9,289 nucleotides of DNA, from the NCBI GenBank assembly GCA_964566765.1, contig CAZMJI010000039.1, positions 1 through 9,289 on the forward strand. The letters are read 5' to 3'. The notes under the pieces were generated by a model, which saw only the letters and a program-made list of their open reading frames with translations, was not told the origin of the DNA and ran no database searches. The stretch is from Thioglobus_B sp964566765 (GTDB taxonomy: Bacteria > Pseudomonadota > Gammaproteobacteria > PS1 > Pseudothioglobaceae). Shown here piece after piece: positions 1 to 6,251 of the stretch (its first letter is position 1; each line of letters opens with the position of its first letter). The translations under genes were made by a program, and so were the position numbers.

Positions 1-781
1 AGTATTGGTGTCTCAGCTCTTCATTGTCCAGTACTTCTTGCGCAGTACCATCAAACACAATCTCACCGGTATCTAGGATGAGCGCGCGATCTGCCAAGCG
101 CAGTGCGGCAATCGCATTTTGCTCAACAATCACCGTGGTGATGCCCAGTTTTTTAATGTCCAATAAGATGTTTTCAATCTCATGCACAATCACTGGCGCA
201 AGACCCTCGTAAGGCTCATCCAGTAGCAACAATTTTACGTCTCTGGCCAAGGCTCTGGCAACCGCTAACATTTGTTGCTCACCACCTGAGAGAGTTACGC
301 CATCTTGTTTTCTACGTTCTTTGAGTCGAGGAAAATGCTCGTAGATTCGATCCAGTGACCAGCCAATTGGCTTTTCAATTTGTGCCAATTGAAGGTTTTC
401 TTCCACCGTTAGGCCCGGAATAATACAACGATCTTCAGGCACCAAAGCCACGCCACTTTGCGCTGCTTGATAGTCCTTCATATTGTGTAGTGGTTGGTGA
501 TCCAACCAGATCTCGCCCTCTTTAAGCTGTGGATCTGACATGCGTGCAATCGATCTCAGCGTCGAGGTCTTTCCCGCGCCGTTTCTGCCTAGCAAGGCAA
601 CAATCTCACCCTCTCTAATGTCAAAACTGATGCCTTGAACGATATAACTCTCGCCATAGTAGGCATGCATGTCCCAGCATGAGAAAAAAGCCGGTGCCGA
701 ACCTTGGGCTCTAACTACCTCTGCCTTATTGCTGACTTGAATTTCCTTGGCACTAATAATATTACCGTTATTATCACTCAT
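1..781 (-). CDS. livF: Branched-chain amino acid-type ABC importer, second ATPase (LivF), 3' end cut by window
   Basis: This is the second nucleotide-binding subunit of the importer. It would pair with LivG in the cytoplasm and hydrolyse ATP to drive uptake through LivH/LivM. Translation from the ATG at 781 gives 260 codons with no stop. Walker A (GRNGAGKT) is at residues 65-72, the ABC signature LSGGEQQ at 164-170, and Walker B LLLLDEP with Asp188 and catalytic Glu189. The H-loop position is Gln221 (VEQN), which is normal for LivF. About 30 polar residues precede the usual LivF start (the DMHAYYGES region), so the protein is longer at the N-terminus than E. coli LivF (237 aa). GGGGAG at 789-794 is a good ribosome-binding site for this ATG. 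The ATG overlaps the livG stop by 8 nt, implying translational coupling. The reading ends in EELRHQY, close to where this family usually stops, so only a few residues are probably missing. Confidence 0.93.
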   Translation of the reverse strand, partial: MSDNNGNIISAKEIQVSNKAEVVRAQGSAPAFFSCWDMHAYYGESYIVQGISFDIREGEIVALLGRNGAGKTSTLRSIARMSDPQLKEGEIWLDHQPLHNMKDYQAAQSGVALVPEDRCIIPGLTVEENLQLAQIEKPIGWSLDRIYEHFPRLKERRKQDGVTLSGGEQQMLAVARALARDVKLLLLDEPYEGLAPVIVHEIENILLDIKKLGITTVIVEQNAIAALRLADRALILDTGEIVFDGTAQEVLDNEELRHQY

Positions 782-1535
782 CTTCTGACTCCCCTAGGTA
801 GGCTTCTTTCACTTTTGGATCGTTTTTCACCTCTTCTGGCGTGCCGGTGACAATGATCTGCCCTTGTGCCAACACACTGATGCGATCAGCCAAACTAAAC
901 ACCACGTGCATGTCATGCTCAATGATGATTTTGGTCATACCGCGCGCTTTAATTTTCTTTAGTAGATCAATCGTGCGGTTGGTGTCATGACGCGACATAC
1001 CGGCAGTTGGTTCGTCAAGCAGCAACAATTCCGGCTCTTGAATCAATCCCATGGCCAATTCCAGTCGACGCTTATCACCACGTGAGATACTGCCAGCCTG
1101 CTGGTGCATGAGTTTGTCTAAGCCCATATCGGTTAACACTTGGATAGCATGCTCCTCAATGTCTTTTTCACCGGCCAAATCCCTAAAAGGATTAAACTTA
1201 AAGGTGCCATCACGCTTGGCAAAGGCTGGAATCATCACATTTTGCAATAGGTCTAAATCTGGGAAGATTTGTGGTGTTTGGAACACGCGCACCATGCCTG
1301 CATGGTTAATATCATGCGGCTCAATACCCACCATATCACGACCATTAAAAGTCACCGATCCGGTATCTGGAATTAGGTGACCAATACAGCAGTTCAGCAG
1401 TGTTGATTTACCCGCACCATTAGGGCCAATAATCGCATGAGTCGTACCCTTTTCAACCTGTAGATTAACCTCGGTTAAGGCTTTTAATCCGCCAAAGGTT
1501 TTGTTGACATCACGAATTTCAAGAACATTACTCAT
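774..1535 (-). CDS. livG: Branched-chain amino acid-type ABC importer, first ATPase (LivG)
   Basis: First ATPase of the importer, 253 aa, close to the 255 aa of E. coli LivG. Walker A GPNGAGKS is at residues 38-45, the Q-loop glutamine at 86 (VFQTPQIF), Walker B LLLDEP at 171-176 and the H-loop His207 in IIEHDM. The signature loop reads SISRGDKRRLEL (about 149-160) rather than LSxGQ. This is a degenerate form that I associate from memory with a Liv subfamily also carrying TAGMxRxDTN, and that run is present at 177-186. All catalytic residues are intact, so I expect an active subunit. GGAGGT at 1541-1546 lies inside the end of livM, 5 nt before the ATG, and fixes the start. The gene overlaps livM by ATGA and livF by 8 nt, so the three are surely co-translated. 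The substrate cannot be inferred from this subunit. Confidence 0.95.
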   Translation of the reverse strand: MSNVLEIRDVNKTFGGLKALTEVNLQVEKGTTHAIIGPNGAGKSTLLNCCIGHLIPDTGSVTFNGRDMVGIEPHDINHAGMVRVFQTPQIFPDLDLLQNVMIPAFAKRDGTFKFNPFRDLAGEKDIEEHAIQVLTDMGLDKLMHQQAGSISRGDKRRLELAMGLIQEPELLLLDEPTAGMSRHDTNRTIDLLKKIKARGMTKIIIEHDMHVVFSLADRISVLAQGQIIVTGTPEEVKNDPKVKEAYLGESEDE

Positions 1536-2665
1536 GACTGACCTCCGCTGGTTGCATCTTCATCGGTTGGTTTTTTTCGCCTAAATAGATTGCCGATCCT
1601 ACTAATACCTTCCATTACACCACCTGGTAAGAAGATCACCACAATCATAAACAGCGCACCCAACATTAAGTGCCAGCCTTCGCCCACAAACGGGTTAACA
1701 ATGGTGACCATCAGGCTTTGCAAGAAGCCCGGCAAGAAATCAAACATCTGCATCAATGCCATTTCGTTCAAGGCTGAGAAGATGTTCTCAAAGTATTTGA
1801 TCAGACCCACGCCAAGCATTGGTCCAATTAGCGTACCTGCACCACCTAGGATGGTCATAAGCACCACCTCACCCGAGGCTGTCCACTGCATACGCTCAGC
1901 ACCGGCTAGCGGATCAGTTACCGCCAACAAGCTGCCAGCCAAACCAGCATACATACCTGAGATCACAAACGCCGATAGTAGGTACGGCTTGGTGTTAAAA
2001 CCGGTGTACTTCATACGCGTTTGATTGGATTTAATCGCTGTTAGTTTCATGCCATAAGGCGAGCGGAAAATCTTCAACGAGATGTAGAAGCACACAATTA
2101 GAATGGCCGCACAGAAGTAGAATCCTGAATAACCACTCATCGAAATGCCGAATAGATTGGTCGATGGAATACTATTGTTCGACACAATGCCAAATAGAGC
2201 ATCGATGTATCTAGGATCTTCAATGGTTAGCTGTAGACCGGTTTCACCATTGGTAATTGGGGTCAGCACTGAATACGCCAAACTATAAGACATTTGCGCA
2301 AATGCCAAGGTCAGAATCGAGAAGTAAATACCCGAGCGACGCAGGCTCACATAACCAATAATCAAGGCGAACACACCGGCAATCAGGGTGCCAAAAATTA
2401 CCGCAGGAATCACATTCATGGTAAACAGTTTGAACATCCACACCGCGGTATAAGAACCCACACCTAGGAACGCCGCATGACCGAACGACAAATAGCCAGT
2501 CATACCAAACAAAATGTTAAAACCAATGGCAAAAATACCAAAGATGGCAAATTTTTGCAGGATGTCAGGATAGCCTGCGCCAATTGGGGCTAGCCAAATC
2601 GGTGCCGTCAGCACGATGGCTGAGAACAGCAGCATGACAATAAAATTACTCTTTAGATTTAACAT
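1532..2665 (-). CDS. livM: Branched-chain amino acid-type ABC importer permease (LivM)
   Basis: Inner-membrane permease of the HAAT family, 377 aa. It is strongly hydrophobic, with repeated 18-22 residue membrane segments beginning at residues 9-29 and 37-55. The LivM hallmark GYLSFGHAAFLGVGSYTA is at 57-74. The cytoplasmic RSPYGMKLTAIKSN stretch is at 201-214, and the ATPase-contacting loop GGAGTLIGPMLG at 274-285. The tail after about 360 is charged (FRRKKPTDED) and cytoplasmic. It forms the translocation pore with LivH. Its ATG is 4 nt after the livH stop; the Shine-Dalgarno GGAGG lies inside the 3' end of livH, about 9 nt upstream of the start. It shares ATGA with livG at its own stop. 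Within the HAAT family I favour Liv over UrtC, because the partner ATPases carry Liv-type and not Urt-type signature loops. Confidence 0.94.
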   Translation of the reverse strand: MLNLKSNFIVMLLFSAIVLTAPIWLAPIGAGYPDILQKFAIFGIFAIGFNILFGMTGYLSFGHAAFLGVGSYTAVWMFKLFTMNVIPAVIFGTLIAGVFALIIGYVSLRRSGIYFSILTLAFAQMSYSLAYSVLTPITNGETGLQLTIEDPRYIDALFGIVSNNSIPSTNLFGISMSGYSGFYFCAAILIVCFYISLKIFRSPYGMKLTAIKSNQTRMKYTGFNTKPYLLSAFVISGMYAGLAGSLLAVTDPLAGAERMQWTASGEVVLMTILGGAGTLIGPMLGVGLIKYFENIFSALNEMALMQMFDFLPGFLQSLMVTIVNPFVGEGWHLMLGALFMIVVIFLPGGVMEGISRIGNLFRRKKPTDEDATSGGQS

Positions 2666-2669
2666 CTGA

Positions 2670-3686
2670 TTAATCCTCCATCACACCTTTACGACCCATT
2701 AGACCACGCGGTCTAACCAGTAGAATCACCACAGCAACCAAATAAATAATGATTTGGTCAATACCCGGTAGGATTGCTTTCACCTCGTTCATAGAAGCAA
2801 AGGACTGCAAAATACCGAGTAAGAAGCCAGCCGCAACCGCACCTTCAATAGAGCCCATGCCGCCCACAACCACGACCACGAAACTCAGCACTAGGAAGTC
2901 CATACCCATGTGATAGTCTGGTGGCAGGATCGGTGAGTACATCACACCGGCCAGTCCAGCCACAATGGCGGCAATACCAAACACAATGGTAAAGCGCCGT
3001 TGAATATTAATACCCAGTAGACCGACCGTTTCTCGATCCGCCATACCAGCACGTACCACCATACCAAAGGTAGTAAACTTTAAGAAGGCAAACACCGCGA
3101 ATATCACCACCCCGGCAAACATCAGATAAATAAGACGCCACCATGGATAGACCAGTGAATCGCTCAATCCCAGAAAGGCGCCGATTGCCGCACTGCCTGA
3201 GAAGATCTCTGGCGCTGGGGTTGGAATAGGATTGGCGCCAAAATTGGCTTTAACAATTTCTTGCAATACAATGGCCAATCCGAAAGTTACCAAGATTTGT
3301 TCGGCGTGTGTTCTTTTGTAAAAATGCTGGATTAAACCACGCTCGATCGCCACGCCAATCGCCAGCATGATTGGAATAGCTACTAAAATAGAAATTGGAA
3401 CCGAATAATCAATAATCATGGTCCCTGTATCACCCCACCACAGCTCTAGATAAGGCTGTTCCTTGTAGGCATCGAAAAAGGTGATGGACTCATCTTTAAC
3501 ACGTTTGGAGATAGTGAGTAACAGCTGCACAGATACTGCACAGAAAGCACCAAGCATAAACAACGCGCCGTGTGCAAAGTTAACCACACCTAGGGTTCCG
3601 AAGGTTAGTGTCAGGCCTAATGCAATTAACGCGTAAGCACCGCCCTTATCAAGACCGTTAAGTACTTGTATTAGAATTTCTTCCAT
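2670..3686 (-). CDS. livH: Branched-chain amino acid-type ABC importer permease (LivH)
   Basis: Second permease subunit, 338 aa. The family motif NFAHGALFMLGAF is at residues 36-48, the cytoplasmic ETVGLLGINIQRR stretch at about 219-231, and the ATPase-coupling loop GGMGSIEGAVAAG at 275-287. It is about 30-45 residues longer than ordinary LivH proteins (E. coli LivH is 308 aa). The extra material is a polar, aromatic-rich loop at about 61-95 (KRVKDESITFFDAYKEQPYL, then ELWWGDTG) between the second and third hydrophobic segments. No strong Shine-Dalgarno precedes the ATG at 3686; TAAAG is the nearest purine run. The terminator at 3710-3743 sits just upstream, so expression should depend on read-through from the binding-protein gene unless a promoter is hidden in the 114-base gap. 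It is followed after 4 nt by livM. Confidence 0.94.
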   Translation of the reverse strand: MEEILIQVLNGLDKGGAYALIALGLTLTFGTLGVVNFAHGALFMLGAFCAVSVQLLLTISKRVKDESITFFDAYKEQPYLELWWGDTGTMIIDYSVPISILVAIPIMLAIGVAIERGLIQHFYKRTHAEQILVTFGLAIVLQEIVKANFGANPIPTPAPEIFSGSAAIGAFLGLSDSLVYPWWRLIYLMFAGVVIFAVFAFLKFTTFGMVVRAGMADRETVGLLGINIQRRFTIVFGIAAIVAGLAGVMYSPILPPDYHMGMDFLVLSFVVVVVGGMGSIEGAVAAGFLLGILQSFASMNEVKAILPGIDQIIIYLVAVVILLVRPRGLMGRKGVMED

Positions 3687-3709
3687 AACTTTAGATTATT
3701 GGGTTTGTT

Positions 3710-3743
3710 AAAAAAACCGGCCATCTGTTAATAAGATGGCCGG
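3710..3743 (-). terminator. Intrinsic terminator/attenuator between binding protein gene and livH
   Basis: Read on the minus strand, a perfect 10-bp GC-rich stem (CCGGCCATCT at 3717-3726 pairing with AGATGGCCGG at 3734-3743) with a 7-nt loop is followed at once by seven T (3710-3716). This is a textbook Rho-independent terminator. It lies downstream of the binding-protein gene and 24 bases before the livH start codon. Since livH, livM, livG and livF have no other obvious promoter here, it most likely allows partial read-through, giving excess binding protein over membrane subunits. That role is inference; the structure is read directly. Confidence 0.88.
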
Positions 3744-3760
3744 CTTATGGTTAAAGGTTT

Positions 3761-3788
3761 AACTAATGCCAGCTAACTGGCGTCAGTT
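3761..3788. repeat. Stem-loop just after the binding protein stop codon
   Basis: TGCCAG (3767-3772) pairs with CTGGCG (3777-3782) across a 4-nt loop. After a 2x2 internal mismatch, AACT (3761-3764) pairs with AGTT (3785-3788). On the minus strand the outermost pair of the inner stem is C-A, leaving five solid pairs. It lies between the stop codon at 3801 and the terminator. It has no T-tract, so it is not itself a terminator. It could help protect the 3' end of the binding-protein mRNA, but no function can be shown. Confidence 0.45.
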
Positions 3789-3800
3789 ATTGCCCTTTAA

Positions 3801-5147
3801 TTAGCCGTTACAGCTACCAAGCTGACCACCCAACATGGTTGGTGAGTACTCAACTTTAGAACGTGGTGTCACTTCAACAACCTTCAATAGGTCGAATTGA
3901 GAAGTTGGGTTTTCGTTACCCTTCACAACCAACACATCCTTGAAGCACTGGTGGTCTTCAGCACGGTACTCAGTTGGGCCGTTACCCATACCGTCAAACT
4001 TGAAGCCTTCAAGCGCATCAATAACGCCACATGGGTGGAATGTGCCAGCCATTTCACAAGCGTTCGCATAAAGTAGTGTTTGCACGTAACACGTATGTGC
4101 AGCCTGTGATGGTGGGAAACCATATTCTGCACCAAATGACTTAACAAACGCTTGAGAACCTTCATCTTGCAATGACCAGTTCCAGTTAGTTGAACCATAA
4201 ATACCTTCAATGTTCTTACCTGCACCTTGTGCCATCAGACGTGAGAATAGTGGTACCACGATTTGGAAGTCCTTGCCATTCACTTGCTTGTCGCGAAGAC
4301 CGAACTGTACGGCTTGCGTTAGCGAGTTAACCATGTCCTTACCATAGTGGTTAAGTACCAATACGTCAGCACCAGAGTTTAGTACTGGAGTGATGTACTG
4401 AGAGAAGTCACCCGCACCTAGTGGTGTGCGTACTGCCGCTTGCGTATTCCAACCTAGCTGCTCAGTGTATTTCTTAATAGAACCTTCTTGTGACCAGCCC
4501 CATGTGTAGTCTGCTGTTAGGTGGTAAGCGTTTCTGTCTTTACCAAACTCTTTTTCAAGAATTGGCGCCAGTGCTGCACCTGACATCTCTGTGTTAAAGA
4601 AGTGACGGAAGCCATGCTTACGACGATCTTTACCCGTGGTATCGTTTGAGTGCGTTAGACCCGCCATAAAGATCACACCTGCCTCTTGACATAGACCTTG
4701 TACCGCAATCGCCACACCTGATGAAGAACCACCAGTAATCATAATGGCACCATCTTTCTCAATCATACGCTTGGCTGAAGCTCGAGCCGCATCTGACTTA
4801 GTTTGTGTATCACCAGTTACATAGGTAACTTTCTTGCCCAATACACCATTGCCTTTTAAAGCCATGTTGGTCATGGTGTTCATCATGCCGCCATCGCCTT
4901 CACCATTTATGTGTTTCACGGCCAGTTTATAAGCGCGCAATTCGTCTGCACCCTCATCAGCATACGCACCTGTTTGTGGTACGTTAAAACCTAGTGTTAC
5001 GGTAGAAGCATTACCTGGATCGTTTACAAAACTCTTCGCGTAAGCACCCTTGATGAAGAACATCGGGGCTGCGCTGGCCGCTGTAATCGCAGCACCAGTT
5101 TTTACAAAATCTCTTCTACTAATTGTATTTTGATCTTTTTTACTCAT
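3801..5147 (-). CDS. Tat-exported substrate-binding protein of a HAAT-family ABC importer
   Basis: Periplasmic ligand-binding protein (Peripla_BP_6, LivJ/LivK/AmiC-like fold), 448 aa, larger than E. coli LivJ/LivK (about 367-369 aa). The N-terminus carries a twin-arginine signal: SRRDFVKTG at residues 10-18 (Arg11, Arg12), a mild hydrophobic stretch, and a likely cleavage site after AYA (35-37). Mature-domain landmarks are LGFNVPQTGAYA (52-63), the ITGGSSSGVA hinge region (137-146) and TADYTWGWSQEG (211-222). The C-terminal half is rich in aromatic residues (NWNWS at 321-325). It has six cysteines (153, 353, 364, 373, 401, 446). AGGAG at 5154-5158 is a strong ribosome-binding site. It heads the liv operon and is separated from livH by an attenuator. 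The substrate is unknown: amino acids, amides and aromatic acids are all possible in this family. I see no support for UrtA (urea). Confidence 0.92.
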   Translation of the reverse strand: MSKKDQNTISRRDFVKTGAAITAASAAPMFFIKGAYAKSFVNDPGNASTVTLGFNVPQTGAYADEGADELRAYKLAVKHINGEGDGGMMNTMTNMALKGNGVLGKKVTYVTGDTQTKSDAARASAKRMIEKDGAIMITGGSSSGVAIAVQGLCQEAGVIFMAGLTHSNDTTGKDRRKHGFRHFFNTEMSGAALAPILEKEFGKDRNAYHLTADYTWGWSQEGSIKKYTEQLGWNTQAAVRTPLGAGDFSQYITPVLNSGADVLVLNHYGKDMVNSLTQAVQFGLRDKQVNGKDFQIVVPLFSRLMAQGAGKNIEGIYGSTNWNWSLQDEGSQAFVKSFGAEYGFPPSQAAHTCYVQTLLYANACEMAGTFHPCGVIDALEGFKFDGMGNGPTEYRAEDHQCFKDVLVVKGNENPTSQFDLLKVVEVTPRSKVEYSPTMLGGQLGSCNG

Positions 5148-5220
5148 TATTTTCTCCTCTTTGTATAGACTGTTGCCAACCTATCTTTTTTTTCCAGAAA
5201 AATCTCCAGAATAGTGCTCA

Positions 5221-5249
5221 ATTATAGGGATGACCAAACCAAATAACAG
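5221..5249 (-). promoter_or_regulatory. Candidate sigma-70 promoter for the binding-protein/liv operon
   Basis: On the minus strand a perfect TATAAT lies at 5226-5221. At a 17-bp spacing the -35 is CTGTTA (5249-5244), a poor match, so any promoter would need an activator or rely mainly on its -10. Transcription would begin near 5214 and give a leader of about 65 nt before the start codon at 5147, with the strong AGGAG site near its end. The -10 is seen in the sequence; promoter function is inferred. Confidence 0.45.
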
Positions 5250-5292
5250 CATTATCACTAAACACTAATATAGGAAAAAATTAGACCCTCAT

Positions 5293-5319
5293 AAAAACCA
5301 CAACGTGATTATGGTTTTT
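5293..5319. repeat. Bidirectional terminator-like stem-loop
   Basis: AAAAACCA (5293-5300) is perfectly complementary to TGGTTTTT (5312-5319), with an 11-nt loop. On either strand the structure has an A-tract before it and ends in a run of five T. That is the shape of a weak bidirectional terminator, although the T-run is itself part of the stem and only two pairs are G-C. On the minus strand it lies between the rfaH-like gene and the liv promoter, where a terminator would be expected. Confidence 0.4.
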
Positions 5320-5384
5320 GCGCGTAGGACGTGCATTTGACGGCAAAAACCGCCTAAGAGAAATAGCGCTTAAATGTTGTCATC

Positions 5385-5426
5385 ATGTGAAAAACAACAG
5401 GCTTGTAAATTTCACTATGTGAAAAA
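5385..5426. repeat. Paired ATGTGAAAAA repeats with overlapping TTTCAC/GTGAAA palindrome
   Basis: ATGTGAAAAA occurs at 5385-5394 and again at 5417-5426, exactly 32 bp apart, about three helical turns. The second copy overlaps a perfect palindrome, TTTCAC (5410-5415), TAT, GTGAAA (5419-5424). Same-face spacing and dyad symmetry are typical of repressor or activator sites, but I do not recognise a specific regulator. It is far (about 160 bp) upstream of the candidate liv -10. Confidence 0.35.
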
Positions 5427-5521
5427 ATAACGGGTATTTGCCCAAAATTGGCAACTTTGGTTGAAATGGTATGTGTTTTCGCTGCAATAGTATCAAACAA
5501 CTGGACAGCTAGAAACTTTGG

Positions 5522-6040
5522 CTAAAAATCGGCAATCGGTCGGATCAAATGTCGGTTTTCAATATTATCTAACACCTGATCCTTGTCCACAGTCAAAGCC
5601 TGCTCTTGTTGCAGCATCTTAAACAACACCACAATGCGTTCATCACTGGTGTATTTTTCAAACGTCACCACAAAGTCTTTGAGTGGACCTGAAGTCACGG
5701 TCAGTTGGTCGCCCTTTTGCAAGGTGGATAATGCCAGTAATTTGTCACTGGTTGCTTGTTCGTTACTCATAATCGATTTAATCACTGGCTCGGGCACAAT
5801 GGCAAACTCAGAGCCAAATCTGACAAAACGCGCCACCCCTCTGGTTGAGAATACTGGAGTCCAATCAATGTCATCTGCCAAATTTGCAAAGATATAACCT
5901 GGGAATAGTGGCTTGTTTTTACTATCCAGGGTAAAGGTTGGTAGATAAACCTCAAACCCTTGGTTTTGCATATGATCCTGAGCAATACTCTCTTGCCTGG
6001 GTTTGGTTTGAATTAAATACCAGTTTTTTGTCATCGTCAC
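5522..6040 (-). CDS. rfaH: RfaH-like NusG-family transcription elongation factor
   Basis: A 172-aa NusG paralogue, close to the 162 aa of E. coli RfaH. The N-terminal NGN domain starts WYLIQTKPRQE (residues 7-17). It continues through PLFPGYIF (44-51) and STRGVARFVRFG (65-76) to the IVPEPVI run (81-87), all of which track RfaH rather than NusG. A short KOW-type C-terminal domain follows (about 108-152, with QKGDQLTVTSGPLKDF), then a tail rich in charged residues. RfaH binds RNA polymerase at ops pause sites and suppresses termination in long surface-polysaccharide or conjugation operons. By my alignment from memory, the position of the autoinhibitory Glu48 is Lys43 here, while Arg138 is kept as Arg135. 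I see no ops element in the window, so its targets lie elsewhere. The start is uncertain between ATG 6040 and ATG 6034, and neither has a clear Shine-Dalgarno site. It could be a different specialised NusG paralogue. Confidence 0.82.
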   Translation of the reverse strand: MTMTKNWYLIQTKPRQESIAQDHMQNQGFEVYLPTFTLDSKNKPLFPGYIFANLADDIDWTPVFSTRGVARFVRFGSEFAIVPEPVIKSIMSNEQATSDKLLALSTLQKGDQLTVTSGPLKDFVVTFEKYTSDERIVVLFKMLQQEQALTVDKDQVLDNIENRHLIRPIADF

Positions 6041-6064
6041 TACAATTAAAAATCACGCCAAATC

Positions 6065-6093
6065 TTTATAAGCTCTGTCGATATCTAAGGAAA
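6065..6093 (-). promoter_or_regulatory. Possible promoter for the rfaH-like gene
   Basis: TATAAA on the minus strand (6070-6065) is a good -10. The hexamer 17 bp upstream is TTTCCT (6093-6088), a weak -35. The transcript would have only about 18 nt before the ATG at 6040. The 211-base gap to the mlaC-like gene makes an independent promoter reasonable, but the match is modest. Confidence 0.3.
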
Positions 6094-6127
6094 TAAGGAG
6101 AACCTCACTCACAAAAATCGGCGTGAA

Positions 6128-6152
6128 CTTGGGTTGGTTTGACCAACCTGAG
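6128..6152. repeat. Stem-loop in the mlaC-rfaH gap
   Basis: GGTTGGT (6132-6138) pairs perfectly with ACCAACC (6142-6148) across a 3-nt loop. On the plus strand two G-T and two further pairs extend it to 11 pairs (6128-6152); on the minus strand the two positions next to the core are mismatched. GGTTG recurs around 6234 and 6245. The nearest minus-strand T-run (ATTTTT) is about 15 nt past the stem, too far for a standard terminator. The structure is visible; its role is unknown. Confidence 0.4.
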
Positions 6153-6251
6153 GCACATGGTAGAGTAAAAACTGCGCTCTAGCTATTAGGGAAATCCATA
6201 TTTATTAGCCAGCGGTGGAGAAAGTTGGGTGTTGGTTGAGGATTGGTTGGC

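Larger units (their letters stand above)
5148..5521. other. 374-base gene-free region between rfaH-like gene and liv operon
   Basis: I see no credible coding frame on either strand. The part nearest the liv operon (5148-5230) holds the ribosome-binding site, an A/T-rich leader with TCCAGAA repeated at 5193-5199 and 5205-5211, and the candidate promoter. The central part (5293-5354) holds three small stem-loops: 5293-5319, 5320-5334 (GCGCG with CGTGC, loop TAGGA) and 5341-5354 (GGC with GCC). The part nearest rfaH (5375-5460) holds TGTTGT/ACAACA (5375-5380 with 5394-5399), a repeated ATGTGAAAAA and a TTTCAC/GTGAAA palindrome. It also has TTGCC/GGCAA around 5438-5454. No strong intrinsic terminator for the rfaH-like gene is visible, so some read-through into liv is possible. 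Confidence 0.6.

Noticed and set aside
1590..2024. Open frame on the plus strand opposite livM (144 codons), and a similar one at 1051-1380 opposite livG
   Set aside because: Both lie wholly inside well-supported minus-strand genes, have unlikely compositions (many Pro/Ser/Ile runs) and match no family I know; they are antisense shadows.
3923..4225. Minus-strand 100-codon frame within the binding-protein gene
   Set aside because: It is an alternate frame on the same strand of a well-supported gene, with low-quality composition and no ribosome-binding site.
1..5147. Urea importer (UrtABCDE) reading of the five-gene ABC cluster
   Set aside because: The ATPase signature loops (SRGDKRR in LivG, RNGAGKTS in LivF) and the binding protein do not show the Urt motifs I know, and no urease gene is present.
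5411..5440. Rho-independent terminator for the rfaH-like gene formed by GGG/CCC followed by TTATTTTTT on the minus strand
   Set aside because: The stem is only three pairs; the T-run alone is not enough to call a terminator.
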